Made by a program: the position numbers and the translations under genes
NCBI RefSeq assembly: GCF_016902445.1
Contig: NZ_JACSNX010000002.1
Span: 1 to 64,000, forward strand
Source: Oscillibacter valericigenes
Lineage (GTDB): Bacteria > Bacillota > Clostridia > Oscillospirales > Oscillospiraceae
Length of the DNA stretch: 64,000 bases
Direction of reading: 5' to 3'
Shown: positions 1 to 8,374 of the stretch, piece after piece
Layout of the letters: every line of letters starts with the position of its first letter
How positions within the stretch are numbered: the first letter of the stretch is position 1
Notes under the pieces: generated by a model
Databases searched by the model: none
The model's input: the letters and a program-made list of their open reading frames with translations, nothing else
Told to the model about the DNA's origin: nothing

Positions 1-57
1 AAGAGCTTTTTTCTTCCGCTCTCCGCCGCGGCTCACCACCGCGCCGACAGCTTTGTT

Positions 58-86
58 AGAATACCAAATCCTTCCCTCTTTGTCAA
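58..86 (-). promoter_or_regulatory. Strong promoter reading out of the left edge
   Basis: On the minus strand a perfect -35 TTGACA (86-81) and a -10 TATTCT (63-58) are separated by 17 bp. It drives a gene lying left of the window. The remaining leader, about 50 nt, is non-coding and ends in an A-rich stretch, which would suit a stable-RNA or rRNA leader, but that is inference. Confidence 0.6.
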
Positions 87-210
87 TACCTTTTTTCACC
101 TTTTTTCGCCGGATCCTTTTTTCTCTCCGGGCAAGGCTCCTCATACCTTATTATATATTGCGGCTCCTTCACATTCGCAGGTTCTGCAAGGTTTTTCGCA
201 CATTCTTTGC

Positions 211-239
211 TTTTCATTCTTATGTGATGCTGTTATAAT
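211..239 (+). promoter_or_regulatory. Promoter of dapF (extended -10)
   Basis: A TATAAT hexamer (234-239) preceded by TG (231-232) forms an extended -10. A weak -35 TTTTCA (211-216) sits 17 bp upstream. Bases 87-268 show no coding potential on either strand. Confidence 0.6.
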
Positions 240-268
240 AAGGACCATATATAGAAGGGGGCGAGTTT

Positions 269-1108
269 TTGAAATTCTGGAAGATGAACGGTGCCGGGAA
301 CGATTTTGTGATCCTGAACAATCTGGAAGAGCACCTTCCGGTGGATCAGCTTCCCCAAATCGCCCGGACGCTGTGTGAGCGGCATCTCTCCATCGGGGCC
401 GACGGCATGATGGTGGTGGACACCCCCACCCAAGGCGGCGATTACCGGATGCTGTTCTATAACTCCGACGGCAGCGTTGGTGAGATGTGCGGAAACGGAG
501 CCCGGTGTATCTGCAGATACGGCTATGAAAACGGCCTGGCCGGAGAGACACAGACCGTGGAGACCACGGCAGGCATCGTCACCGGCCGGCGGATCGACCG
601 GCGGCTCTACCGGATCCGGCTCAACGACCCCACTACGGTGCGGCTGGACTGCCCGGTGGAGGTGGACGGCGTGACCTATGCCTGCTCCTATGTGGAGCTG
701 GGCGATCCCGGGATCCCCCACGCAGTGGTGCCCTATGCCAATCTGCGTCAGGCGGATGAAAACGAGCTGCGGGAGCTGGGTCGGGCCATCCGGTGGAACC
801 AGGCCTTCCCCAAAGGCGCCAATGTGAATTTCTACGAGATCGTGGGCGAGGACCTGATCTTTGAGCGGACATTTGAGCGTGGCGTGGAAGATTTCACCTA
901 CGCCTGCGGTACAGGCACCGGCTCTGTGGTAACCGTTCTGACCCTGCAGGGCAAGGTCTCCGGCCACGGCGTACAGGTGGATATGACCGGCGGGCGTCTG
1001 CTCATTGACGCAGAGCGGGTCCACTCCCATGTTTCCAGCCTCTATCTGACGGGCCCCACCAATGTGGTCTGCAAGGGTGAGGTCACGGATGAGGATCTCT
1101 CATTTTAA
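269..1108 (+). CDS. dapF: Diaminopimelate epimerase
   Basis: Interconverts LL- and meso-diaminopimelate, the last step before lysine and the peptidoglycan cross-linking residue; cytoplasmic and cofactor-independent. The protein has 279 residues, normal for the family. The two catalytic cysteines are visible: C74 in MCGNGARC and C213 in YACGTGTG. The N-terminal MNGAGNDF motif is typical. The start is a TTG at 269, placed 8 bases after the purine-rich AGAAGGGGG Shine-Dalgarno; no ATG precedes the conserved N-terminus. It appears to be a single-gene unit with its own promoter. Confidence 0.96.
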   Translation: MKFWKMNGAGNDFVILNNLEEHLPVDQLPQIARTLCERHLSIGADGMMVVDTPTQGGDYRMLFYNSDGSVGEMCGNGARCICRYGYENGLAGETQTVETTAGIVTGRRIDRRLYRIRLNDPTTVRLDCPVEVDGVTYACSYVELGDPGIPHAVVPYANLRQADENELRELGRAIRWNQAFPKGANVNFYEIVGEDLIFERTFERGVEDFTYACGTGTGSVVTVLTLQGKVSGHGVQVDMTGGRLLIDAERVHSHVSSLYLTGPTNVVCKGEVTDEDLSF

Positions 1109-1167
1109 ATGTAAGGCCCTCCGGCCATACAGATAACCGCAGCCAAACTTTGTTAGGAGGAGAGAGA

Positions 1168-2463
1168 ATGAGTACACAGCTAAACAAAAAGTCTGTCGCC
1201 CGGAACTATGCATTTCTGGCCGTCATGCTGGGGTCCATGGTCCTGGGCTCCATCGTGGGCTGGATATTCCCTCAGGAACTGGACGCGGACGGAAACGTCA
1301 TCAGCGCCGGCGCCACCGTGCTGGAGCCCCTGGGCACACTGTTCCTGAACATGATGTTCTGCATCGTGGTGCCCATGGTGTTTTCGTCTATCGCCGGGTC
1401 CGTGGCCACCATGAAGAGCCGCAAGCGGGCCGGCAAGATCATGGGCACCACCGTGCTGACCTTCATCATCACCGGCGCCATCGCGGCCGTCATCATGATC
1501 GTCATCATGAAGATCTTCCCCCCGGTGCTGGAGCCCTGGAGCAACCTGACAGAGGGTGTGGTGGATGATCCCATCTCCATCCCGGACCTGATCGTGAACT
1601 TCTTCACCGTCGGCGACTTCTCCGCCCTGCTCAGCCGGAGCGCCATGCTGCCCCTGATCGTCTTTTCCATCCTCTTCGGCTTCGGCGTGAATCTGGGGCC
1701 GGGTCCCGACAGCCTGATCGCCAAGTTCCTCACCAGTCTGTCCGATGCCATGATGAAGGTAGTGCAGCTGGTGACCTACTACGCCCCCATCGCCTTCTTC
1801 GGCTTCTTCGCCAATCTGGTGGCCACCTACGGCTCCCAGATCGCTCAGGACTATGCCCGGGCGCTGATCGTCTACTATCCCCTGTGCTTCATCTACATCT
1901 TTGTCGCATTCCCGCTGTTCGCCTGGTTCGGCGGCGGCAAGGGCGCAGTGAAGGAGATGTTCAAGCACATTGCCCGGCCGGCCATCACCTCTCTCGGCAC
2001 CTGCTCCTCTGTGGCCACCATCCCCACCAACATGGAGGAGGCCGAGGCCACCGGCATCTCCAAGGATGTCAGCGAGATCGTTATCCCCCTGGGCGCCACC
2101 ATGCACATGGACGGCTCCTGCTTCTCCTGCATTCTGAAGATCGTGTTCCTGTTCGGCGTGTTCGGCAAGCCCTTCGACAGCGTCGGCGACATGGCCCTGA
2201 TGGTCGTGGTGGCCGTTCTGTCCTCCGTGGGCATGTCCGGCGTGCCCGGCGGCGGCTACATCGGCGAGTTCATCATGTGCTCCGTGTTCTTCCCGGATCA
2301 GCTGGCCATCGCCTATCCCATCGCCATCACCATCGGCAATCTGGTGGATCCCCCCGCCACCATGATCAACTCCTCCGGCGACTATGTGGTCAGCTACGTG
2401 GTCTCCCGGTTCGTGGACGGCAAGGACTGGTTCCAGAAGGTCCTGGCCAGCCGGAACAGCTGA
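1168..2463 (+). CDS. Dicarboxylate/amino acid:cation symporter (DAACS family)
   Basis: Integral membrane Na+ or H+ coupled importer of the DAACS (glutamate/dicarboxylate/serine) family, 431 residues. Family hallmarks are the serine-rich hairpin segment near SLGTCSSVATIPTN, the LGATMHMDGS motif (the counterpart of LGATINMDGT in GltP) and the GVPGGG hairpin, with many hydrophobic segments between them. The ATG at 1168 is preferred over an in-frame TTG at 1150 because AGGAGG (1155-1160) lies at the correct distance. The substrate cannot be read from the sequence. The convergent serine dehydratase genes make a serine/threonine role (SstT-like) a reasonable guess, with dicarboxylate as the alternative. 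A strong terminator follows. Confidence 0.9.
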   Translation: MSTQLNKKSVARNYAFLAVMLGSMVLGSIVGWIFPQELDADGNVISAGATVLEPLGTLFLNMMFCIVVPMVFSSIAGSVATMKSRKRAGKIMGTTVLTFIITGAIAAVIMIVIMKIFPPVLEPWSNLTEGVVDDPISIPDLIVNFFTVGDFSALLSRSAMLPLIVFSILFGFGVNLGPGPDSLIAKFLTSLSDAMMKVVQLVTYYAPIAFFGFFANLVATYGSQIAQDYARALIVYYPLCFIYIFVAFPLFAWFGGGKGAVKEMFKHIARPAITSLGTCSSVATIPTNMEEAEATGISKDVSEIVIPLGATMHMDGSCFSCILKIVFLFGVFGKPFDSVGDMALMVVVAVLSSVGMSGVPGGGYIGEFIMCSVFFPDQLAIAYPIAITIGNLVDPPATMINSSGDYVVSYVVSRFVDGKDWFQKVLASRNS

Positions 2464-2483
2464 ATCGTATCTTCTGCACAAGC

Positions 2484-2520
2484 AGAAGGACCTGCCTTGC
2501 GGCAGGTCCTTCTCTTTTTT
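2484..2520 (+). terminator. Rho-independent terminator after the DAACS symporter
   Basis: A perfect 13-bp stem (2484-2496 / 2501-2513) with a TTGC loop is followed by CTTTTTT. The minus-strand side lacks a T run, so it serves the plus-strand gene only. Confidence 0.92.
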
Positions 2521-2525
2521 CCGGG

Positions 2526-3416
2526 TCAGCGCAGTTCTCCGCGGTGGCGCTCTTCCTGCCGGGCCTTGACGCTCTGGCCGAAGGGCGTGGCGGCCAGGCC
2601 GCCCAGGGCCGTCTCCCGCAGCTCCACCGGCAGGCGGCGGCCCACATCGCCCATGCAGTCGATGACCTGGTCCACCGGCACCCGGCTCTCAATGCCCGCC
2701 AGGGCCATGTCCGCCGCGCTGACGGCATTCACCGCGCCGATGACGTTCCGCTTCACGCAGGGGACCTCCACCAGCCCCGCCACCGGGTCGCAGGCCAGGC
2801 CCAGCAGGTTTTTCAGAGCCATGGCCACGGCATGGCCGATCTGCTCCGGCGTTCCGCCCCGCAGATCCACCAGGGCCCCAGCCGCCATGGCGGCTGCCGT
2901 GCCCACCTCCGCCTGGCAGCCGCCGGAGGCGCCGGAGATGGAGGCCCGGTAGCCGATGACGGCCCCGATGCCGGCGGCCACGTACAGCGCCCGGACGATG
3001 GCATCCTCCTCTACACCGCCCCGGCGGTACAGGGGCACCAGCACCGCAGGCAGTACGCCGCAGGCCCCCGCCGTGGGGGCCGCCACGATCCGGTGCATGC
3101 AGGCGTTGGACTCCGCCACGCACAGTGCCGTGGCGATGACCTCCTGGAGGTAGGGGCCGCAGAGGGTCTCCTGTCCGGCGGCGTAGTCCCACATCTTCTG
3201 GGCATCGCCCCCCACCAGGCCGCTGACGCTGCGCCGGTCCGCCCGGTAGGTGTCCACCGACTCCACCATGGCCCGCCAGGTGGCGTGCATCTTCCGGAAG
3301 GAGGCCTCCGCCGTCACCTGCCGCTCCTCCACGTCCGTGTCCCGCACCACCTGCCAGAAGGGTTTTTGACCTGCCTGGATCTTGTCGAAGATCTCCTGCA
3401 TGGAATCCAGCGCCAT
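2526..3416 (-). CDS. sdaAA: L-serine ammonia-lyase, iron-sulfur-dependent, alpha subunit
   Basis: Catalytic subunit of the oxygen-sensitive [4Fe-4S] serine dehydratase that converts L-serine to pyruvate and ammonia. It has 296 residues, as expected for the split clostridial form. Cluster-region cysteines are in APTAGACG, GASGGCQ and LACDPVAGLVEVPC, the last being the family signature. Its ATG follows the sdaAB stop after one base (TGAGATG), so the two subunits are translationally coupled in the order beta, alpha. The gene converges on the DAACS symporter. Pyruvate made here could enter the oxidoreductase encoded at 54 kb. Confidence 0.95.
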   Translation of the reverse strand: MALDSMQEIFDKIQAGQKPFWQVVRDTDVEERQVTAEASFRKMHATWRAMVESVDTYRADRRSVSGLVGGDAQKMWDYAAGQETLCGPYLQEVIATALCVAESNACMHRIVAAPTAGACGVLPAVLVPLYRRGGVEEDAIVRALYVAAGIGAVIGYRASISGASGGCQAEVGTAAAMAAGALVDLRGGTPEQIGHAVAMALKNLLGLACDPVAGLVEVPCVKRNVIGAVNAVSAADMALAGIESRVPVDQVIDCMGDVGRRLPVELRETALGGLAATPFGQSVKARQEERHRGELR

Positions 3417-3417
3417 C

Positions 3418-4086
3418 TCAGTCTTCCTCCTTCTCGTAATAGGTAGCGCCCAGCACGCCGTAGAGGACCCGGATCCGCTCCAGGGCGTCCTGGGGGATCT
3501 TCTGGTCCGTCTCCACCACTGTCAGGGCGTCCCCGCCCCGGCGGTCCCGGTTCAAGCTCATGTTGGCGATGTTGACGCCGCTGACGGACAGCTCGTTCAG
3601 GATCCGGGACAGCTCACCGGCCACGTCCTGGTGGCGGACCACCAGGGTGTTGAAGATGCCGGTGAAGCTCACGTCCACCCCGTCCAGCTGGTCCACCCGG
3701 ATGCGGCCGCCGCCGGTGGAGGCCGCCTGGAGGACCAGTTTCCTCCCGTCGGCGCTCTCCACCGCCAGCACCGCCGTGTTGGGGTGGGCGTCCCGCAGGT
3801 GGATGGTGTGGAAGCGGAACTCCAGTCCCTGTCCCACGGCGATCTCAAAGCTCTCCGGAATGCCCAGGTCGTCCGGCTTCATTCCCAGGAGCCCCGCCAC
3901 CAGAGCCCGGTCCGTGCCGTGGCCCTGTCCGGTGTCTGCGAAGGAGCCGTGGAGGCCGATATCCGCCCGCACCGGTGCCGCCCCCAGCAGCGTCCTGGCC
4001 ATGCGGCCGATCCGCACCGCCCCCGCCGTATGAGAGCTGGAGGGTCCCACCATGACAGGGCCCAGAATGTCGAAAATGTCCAGCAT
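3418..4086 (-). CDS. sdaAB: L-serine ammonia-lyase, iron-sulfur-dependent, beta subunit
   Basis: Partner of the alpha subunit, 222 residues. The N-terminal part carries the GPSSSHTAGA motif of the beta domain (about residues 14-23). The C-terminal third (about 150-215) is an ACT domain, which in this family binds serine and regulates activity. First gene of a two-gene minus-strand operon, with a GGGAGGAA ribosome binding site. It is divergent from the amidohydrolase at 4217. No convincing promoter hexamers were found on the minus strand in the short intergenic gap. Confidence 0.94.
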   Translation of the reverse strand: MLDIFDILGPVMVGPSSSHTAGAVRIGRMARTLLGAAPVRADIGLHGSFADTGQGHGTDRALVAGLLGMKPDDLGIPESFEIAVGQGLEFRFHTIHLRDAHPNTAVLAVESADGRKLVLQAASTGGGRIRVDQLDGVDVSFTGIFNTLVVRHQDVAGELSRILNELSVSGVNIANMSLNRDRRGGDALTVVETDQKIPQDALERIRVLYGVLGATYYEKEED

Positions 4087-4162
4087 GCCGCATTCCTCCC
4101 GGAAGTCTCAAAATCGTTTCCAGCGTATCATATTCTCTCCGTTTCCGCAAGACGTTTTCCCG

Positions 4163-4191
4163 TTGACCTTTCCGCCGGTGTCCCTTATACT
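4163..4191 (+). promoter_or_regulatory. Promoter of the amidohydrolase gene
   Basis: TTGACC (4163-4168), a 17-bp spacer and TATACT (4186-4191), located 26 bp before the start codon. Confidence 0.7.
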
Positions 4192-4216
4192 GGAGGCAGA
4201 AAGGAGCGTGACCGGC

Positions 4217-5575
4217 ATGTCCTCTTTGCTGCTGCGGAACCTGCGGAGCGTCATCACCTGTGACGACGGCGATACCGTTTTGGAGCACACCGACCTCTAC
4301 TGCGAGGACGGGGTGATCCGGGCCATGGGTCCGGACCTGCCCCAGACCGCCGACACGGTGATGGACGGCTCCCGTTACTGGTGCTATCCCGGCCTCATCA
4401 ACACCCACCACCACCTGTATCAGGTGTTCTCCCGGAACCTGCCCCAGGTGCAGAACCTGGAGCTGTTCGACTGGCTCACCGCCCTGTATGAGATCTGGAA
4501 GGGGCTGGACGAGGACGTGGTGCGCCTCAGCTCCCTCACTGGCATGGGCGAGCTGCTGAAGCACGGCTGCACCACCTGCTTTGACCACCATTACGTATTC
4601 CCCGCTGGCTGCGGAGACCTGATCGGCACCCAGTTCGCCGCCGCCGAGGAGCTGGGCATCCGAATGTTCGCCTCCCGGGGCAGCATGGACCTCTCCCGGA
4701 AGGACGGCGGCCTGCCGCCGGACAGCGTGGTCCAGACGGTGGATGAAATCATGAAGGACTCCGCCCGGGTCATCGAGGCGTACCACGATCCGTCCTTCGG
4801 GTCCATGCGGCAGGTGGCCCTGGCCCCCTGCTCCCCCTTCTCCGTCAGCGGGGAGCTGCTGCGGCAGAGCGCCATCCTGGCCCGGCAGTACGGCGTGCGG
4901 CTCCACACCCACCTGTGCGAGACGAAGGATGAGGAGCACTACACCCTGGAGCACTACGGCGTCCGGCCGCTGGAGTACATGGCGTCCCTGGGGTGGACAG
5001 GCCCGGACGTGTGGTACGCCCACGGCATCCACTTCAACGACGAGGAGCTGCGGGAGCTCTCCCGCACCGGCACCGGCGTGGCCCACTGCCCCATCAGCAA
5101 CATGAAGCTGTCCTCCGGCGTGGCCCGGGTGCCGGAGATGCTGGCGCTGGGCGTCCCGGTGGGATTGGCGGTGGACGGCTCCGCCAGCAACGACGGGTCG
5201 TCCCTCATGGAGGAGCTGCGGGTGTGCTACCTGCTCCACCGGCTGACCTCCAGCGAAAAAGCCCCCTCTGGCTATCAGGTGCTGAAGATGGCCACCCGGG
5301 GCAGCGCCCGGCTGCTGGGCCGGGAGGACATCGGGCAGCTGGCGGTGGGCAAGTGCGCCGACTTCTTCCTGGTGGATTCCCGCCGGCTGGAGCTGGTGAG
5401 CGGGGAGTACAGCCCCGCCGACGTGCTGGCCACGGTGGGCCTGCGGGGCCCGGTGGACTGCACCGTGGTGAACGGCCGCATCGTGGTTCAGGAGGGGCAC
5501 CTCGTCACCATCGCCGAGGGCCGCGTGGCCGCCGACGCCCGAAAGGCCTGCGCCGACTATCTGGCGAAGGCGTGA
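4217..5575 (+). CDS. Amidohydrolase, 8-oxoguanine deaminase-like
   Basis: Metal-dependent hydrolase of the guanine deaminase / chlorohydrolase branch, 452 residues. The metal ligands are visible: the HHH in INTHHHLYQ (64-66), THLCE, YAHGIHF and VDGSASND. The HHLYQ, LFDWLTALY and DHHYVFP segments are those I associate with 8-oxoguanine deaminases, which convert 8-oxoguanine to urate. A related purine or pyrimidine deaminase (SsnA/GuaD type) is possible. The start at ATG 4217 has AAGGAG 10 bases upstream. Its own promoter precedes it, and the lipoprotein gene follows after only 10 bases. A purine role fits the two xanthine dehydrogenases further on. Confidence 0.82.
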   Translation: MSSLLLRNLRSVITCDDGDTVLEHTDLYCEDGVIRAMGPDLPQTADTVMDGSRYWCYPGLINTHHHLYQVFSRNLPQVQNLELFDWLTALYEIWKGLDEDVVRLSSLTGMGELLKHGCTTCFDHHYVFPAGCGDLIGTQFAAAEELGIRMFASRGSMDLSRKDGGLPPDSVVQTVDEIMKDSARVIEAYHDPSFGSMRQVALAPCSPFSVSGELLRQSAILARQYGVRLHTHLCETKDEEHYTLEHYGVRPLEYMASLGWTGPDVWYAHGIHFNDEELRELSRTGTGVAHCPISNMKLSSGVARVPEMLALGVPVGLAVDGSASNDGSSLMEELRVCYLLHRLTSSEKAPSGYQVLKMATRGSARLLGREDIGQLAVGKCADFFLVDSRRLELVSGEYSPADVLATVGLRGPVDCTVVNGRIVVQEGHLVTIAEGRVAADARKACADYLAKA

Positions 5576-5585
5576 GGTGGCGGAC

Positions 5586-6398
5586 ATGAAGAAGCTTTGC
5601 CTCCTGCTCTCCCTGCTCTTCATGTGCCTGCTGGCGTCCGGCTGTCAGACTGGATCTGACCCTCTCCCGCCGGAGACGGAATATCCCCTCTTTTCCTCTT
5701 ATTCGGAGCAGGCCTCCTTCCGGGCGCCGGACGGGGCCCGGATGCCATCCTACCAGCCCTTTGCCGGAGACAGGGGAGAAACAGAGATCCTCTCGTTCTC
5801 CCGGACCTATCCGGCGCCCTCTGGGTGGAGAGACGAGCAGCCTGCCGCCGCTTACGCCGTCTGCGACCAGCTCTGGTACCAGGGCCTGGCCCTGGACCTG
5901 GAGGACTGGGTGGACACCGCGGCGGCGGACTGGGCCGATGCCCAGGCCACAGGCCGGAGTTTTGCCTGCTATCCGGTGGAGCAGTCCACCGACTGCACGC
6001 TGGAGACGGACCGGCTCTGGAACTTCGTCACCCGGCTGGCCTATCCGGCAGAGTACCCCTTTGACCGGGTCATGGTTGAGACCATTGTCCGCAGCCAGTT
6101 CTTCGATCCCGCAGACGGGGCGGAGCTGGACCCCGCAGAGCTGTTTTTGATACCGGAGGCGGACCTGCCTCACGCGCTCTATACGCTGACGGCAGATACC
6201 TGGCCGGAAAACACTGAGGTCTCCACCTCGGCGGAGGCGGACTTTGCCCGCTGGTTCTCCACAGAGTACCTCTATCTGGACGAGGATGGCCTGATGCTGG
6301 AATTCCCCGCCGGGACGCTGGAGGACAACGCCTGGCTGTTCCCCTTCTCCTATCAGGAGCTGGATGGCATCCTCCAGCCCTGGGCCATGCCGGAGTGA
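5586..6398 (+). CDS. Lipoprotein of unknown function
   Basis: A 270-residue protein with a lipoprotein signal peptide: K2-K3, a hydrophobic core and the lipobox LASGC with C20 as the lipidation site. The mature part is acidic, rich in W/Y/D/E, without cysteines or recognisable catalytic motifs, and ends near a hydrophobic-aromatic stretch (WLFPFSYQEL). It resembles extracytoplasmic substrate-sensing or DUF3298/RsiV-like proteins in composition, but no family can be assigned. The ATG at 5586 is preferred over GTG 5577 because the signal peptide begins there. It starts 10 bases after the amidohydrolase stop and is probably co-transcribed with it. Confidence 0.8.
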   Translation: MKKLCLLLSLLFMCLLASGCQTGSDPLPPETEYPLFSSYSEQASFRAPDGARMPSYQPFAGDRGETEILSFSRTYPAPSGWRDEQPAAAYAVCDQLWYQGLALDLEDWVDTAAADWADAQATGRSFACYPVEQSTDCTLETDRLWNFVTRLAYPAEYPFDRVMVETIVRSQFFDPADGAELDPAELFLIPEADLPHALYTLTADTWPENTEVSTSAEADFARWFSTEYLYLDEDGLMLEFPAGTLEDNAWLFPFSYQELDGILQPWAMPE

Positions 6399-6507
6399 GG
6401 TGAAAGAAGAACTCCCAGTTTCGTTTCGTATCCCTGCGTCTCTATGGTCCTCTGATGTCCCCGCCTCCTGGCGGGAACGGAAATACGAAAAATCCGGATA
6501 AGCAAAA

Positions 6508-6545
6508 CGCCGCCCGGGCCATGCAGGTCCGGGCGGTGCTGTTTC
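6508..6545 (-). terminator. Terminator of the polysaccharide deacetylase gene
   Basis: A GC-rich hairpin with core CCGCCCGG / CCGGGCGG. Read on the minus strand it is followed by CGTTTTGCTT; the plus side has GTTTCTT, so weak action in both directions is possible. Confidence 0.55.
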
Positions 6546-6572
6546 TTCGTTTGATGTTATGTAAACTTATTT

Positions 6573-7499
6573 TCATGCCGCGGCGGGCTCCGTGGCCGCG
6601 GGCAGGGGCGGCACATGGAAGCGGAAGTAGTCGTAATTATAGCTGCGGTTGGGCTCCACCTGGTCGCCGAAGCGCAGCTGGATCAGCTCGCTGATCGTCA
6701 CCAGCTGATAGCCCTGCTCCAGCAGCCAGGGCACCAGGACCTCCGTGGCCTCCACCGTGCTGCCGTAGATGCTGTGGAGGAGGATCACCTGGCCGTCCAG
6801 GTTCCCGGCGTTCTGGACGCTGGCCACCACCTTGTCCGCGTCCTTGGAGAGCCAGTCCTCCGTGTCGATGGACCAGGTGACGATGCTCCGGCCGCAGGTG
6901 GTCTTCAGCGTCTTGTTCATGGATCCGTACGGAGGCCGCAGCAGTGTGGGCGTGGTGCCCAGCACCTCCTGGAAGATCGCGTCCGCGGCGGCCTGGTCCG
7001 CCTGCTGGGCGGCCTGGTCCATCTTGCCCAGGTTGGCGTGGCGGTAGGAGTGGCTGCCGATCTCACAGCCCAGGTCCACCGCCCGGCGGACCGCATCCGG
7101 CGCCTTGGGCAGGTTCCGGGCCACCTCGAAGAAGGTGGCCACCGCGCCGTTCTTCTCCAGAATATCCAGGATCTGGTCGGTGTAAACGGCGTGGGGGCCG
7201 TCGTCAAAGGTCAGGGCCACCATGGGGCGGGTGGGGTCCACCACCCGCTGGGTCTCCGGCAGCGGCTCAACAGGGGTCTCCGGGGCCGGGGATCCTTCCT
7301 CCGGCGCAGCGCCCTCCTCCGCCTCCTGGTCAAGGGGAAACAGCTCCGGCATCCTGCCGGGCTCCGGGACTTCCGGCAGGATCTGGGCGGCCTGCTCCGC
7401 CGGCACCAGATGTTCCGGCGGCGTCTCCGGCAGAGCCGCTGCGGTACTGCAGGAGGTCAGCATCAGACAGGATAGAAAAATGTGGATCAGTTGTCTCAT
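6573..7499 (-). CDS. Polysaccharide deacetylase, NodB domain lipoprotein
   Basis: Secreted deacetylase of cell-wall or capsular N-acetylglucosamine polymers (carbohydrate esterase family 4), 308 residues. A lipobox LTSC (C17) follows a short signal, then an acidic proline-rich linker (about 20-90), then the NodB domain. All catalytic motifs are present: TFDDGPH (97-103) with the paired aspartates, SHSYRH (149-154) with the zinc histidines, RPPYG (188-192), DTEDW (212-216) and LLHSIYG. A complete metal site suggests an active enzyme. It is transcribed alone; the region upstream carries short direct repeats. Peptidoglycan deacetylation conferring lysozyme resistance is the likeliest role. Confidence 0.93.
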   Translation of the reverse strand: MRQLIHIFLSCLMLTSCSTAAALPETPPEHLVPAEQAAQILPEVPEPGRMPELFPLDQEAEEGAAPEEGSPAPETPVEPLPETQRVVDPTRPMVALTFDDGPHAVYTDQILDILEKNGAVATFFEVARNLPKAPDAVRRAVDLGCEIGSHSYRHANLGKMDQAAQQADQAAADAIFQEVLGTTPTLLRPPYGSMNKTLKTTCGRSIVTWSIDTEDWLSKDADKVVASVQNAGNLDGQVILLHSIYGSTVEATEVLVPWLLEQGYQLVTISELIQLRFGDQVEPNRSYNYDYFRFHVPPLPAATEPAAA

Positions 7500-7561
7500 G
7501 GCAGAATCCTTTCTTTCGTCTCTTTGTTGACCTTATGATACGGGTTCCCCCCAAAAAAGTC

Positions 7562-7620
7562 AGGTCAAAACGGATACAAAAAGGTCAAAAAGAGTGACAA
7601 AAGAAACGAAGAGTGACAAA
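7562..7620. repeat. Two pairs of short direct repeats upstream of the deacetylase
   Basis: AGGTCAAAA occurs at 7562 and 7582, and GAGTGACAAA at about 7592 and 7611, each pair spaced about 20 bp (two helical turns). On the minus strand they read as TTTTGACCT and TTTGTCACTC upstream of the deacetylase. A plausible -35/-10 pair (CTGACT, 17 bp, TATCAT) lies just downstream. Confidence 0.4.
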
Positions 7621-7654
7621 CGCCGGAGCGGGGCGTCTCTCCCCCGCTCCGGCG
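7621..7654 (-). terminator. Terminator of the macrodomain gene
   Basis: A 13-bp perfect stem (7621-7633 / 7642-7654) lies 4 bp after the minus-strand stop. The U tract is weak (TTTGTC). Confidence 0.6.
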
Positions 7655-7658
7655 CCCC

Positions 7659-8195
7659 TTACAGCCGCTGGTCCTTGTCCTCCGCATACCAGAGATTCCA
7701 GGTCTGGCGGTAGACCTCTGCCGCCGCCTCACTGTGGCACACCATCCGCACCCGCTCCGGCAGGGCGCGGCCTGCCAGGAACTCCATGATAGTACGCAGG
7801 GCCACCGTGGCCGCCAGCGGCAGCGGGTAGCCGTAGACCCCGGTGGAGATGGAGCAGAAGTCCAGGGTGCGGATGCCGCGGGCGGCGGCCGTTTCCAGGC
7901 AGCTGCGGTAGCAGGAGGCCAGCAGGGCCGCCTCCCCGTGGTCTCCGCCCTGCCAGACGGGCCCCGGCGTGTGGATCACGTATTTCGCCCGCAGGCGGTA
8001 GCCCGCCGTCAGCTTGGCCTGCCCCCGCTCACATCCCCCAAGAGTGCGGCACTCCGCCAGCAGCTCCGGCCCCGCCGCCGCGTGGATGGCCCCGTCCACA
8101 CCGGCGCCGCCCAGCAGGCTGGGGTCGGCCGCATTGACGATGGCCTCCGCGTCGGACTGTGTGATGTCTCCCACCAGGATGGAAAAACGGTCCAT
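7659..8195 (-). CDS. Macro domain protein (ADP-ribose binding / O-acetyl-ADP-ribose hydrolase family)
   Basis: A single macro domain of 178 residues. The family motifs are clear: DIT near residue 10, the NAAD segment followed by LLGGAGVDGAIH for ADP-ribose binding, and the STGVYGYP loop. Members of the YmdB/MacroD branch remove ADP-ribose from proteins or hydrolyse O-acetyl-ADP-ribose. No neighbour encodes an ADP-ribosyltransferase or sirtuin, so the partner is unknown. A minus-strand promoter (TTGCTT, 16 bp, TATACT) can be read near 8242-8269. It is divergent from the TIM-barrel gene. Confidence 0.9.
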   Translation of the reverse strand: MDRFSILVGDITQSDAEAIVNAADPSLLGGAGVDGAIHAAAGPELLAECRTLGGCERGQAKLTAGYRLRAKYVIHTPGPVWQGGDHGEAALLASCYRSCLETAAARGIRTLDFCSISTGVYGYPLPLAATVALRTIMEFLAGRALPERVRMVCHSEAAAEVYRQTWNLWYAEDKDQRL

Positions 8196-8290
8196 ATCTG
8201 TCCTCCAGTCTGCGGCCGCCCCATCCGGTATGCCGCCTTTTTCCTCCAGTATAGAACCTTCTGTCCAAAAAGCAAGCCCGGATTTTCGGG

Positions 8291-8319
8291 TTGTCCGCCG
8301 ACGGATTCCGCGGTATAAT
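8291..8319 (+). promoter_or_regulatory. Promoter of the TIM-barrel gene
   Basis: TTGTCC (8291-8296), a 17-bp spacer and a perfect TATAAT (8314-8319). The transcript would start near 8326 and carry an 8-bp hairpin (8341-8360) directly before the Shine-Dalgarno. Confidence 0.75.
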
Positions 8320-8374
8320 TTCCCTGAGAAACATGCCGTGCCCGGCAGCGCCCTGCCGGGAGAAAGGAGCCCTT

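Noticed and set aside
1180-2481. A 433-codon minus-strand frame opposite the DAACS gene
   Set aside because: Antisense artefact rich in H/D/G/E. The plus strand has the symporter motifs and a proper ribosome site.
8341-8360. Terminator or attenuator before the TIM-barrel gene
   Set aside because: No T tract; the Shine-Dalgarno follows directly.
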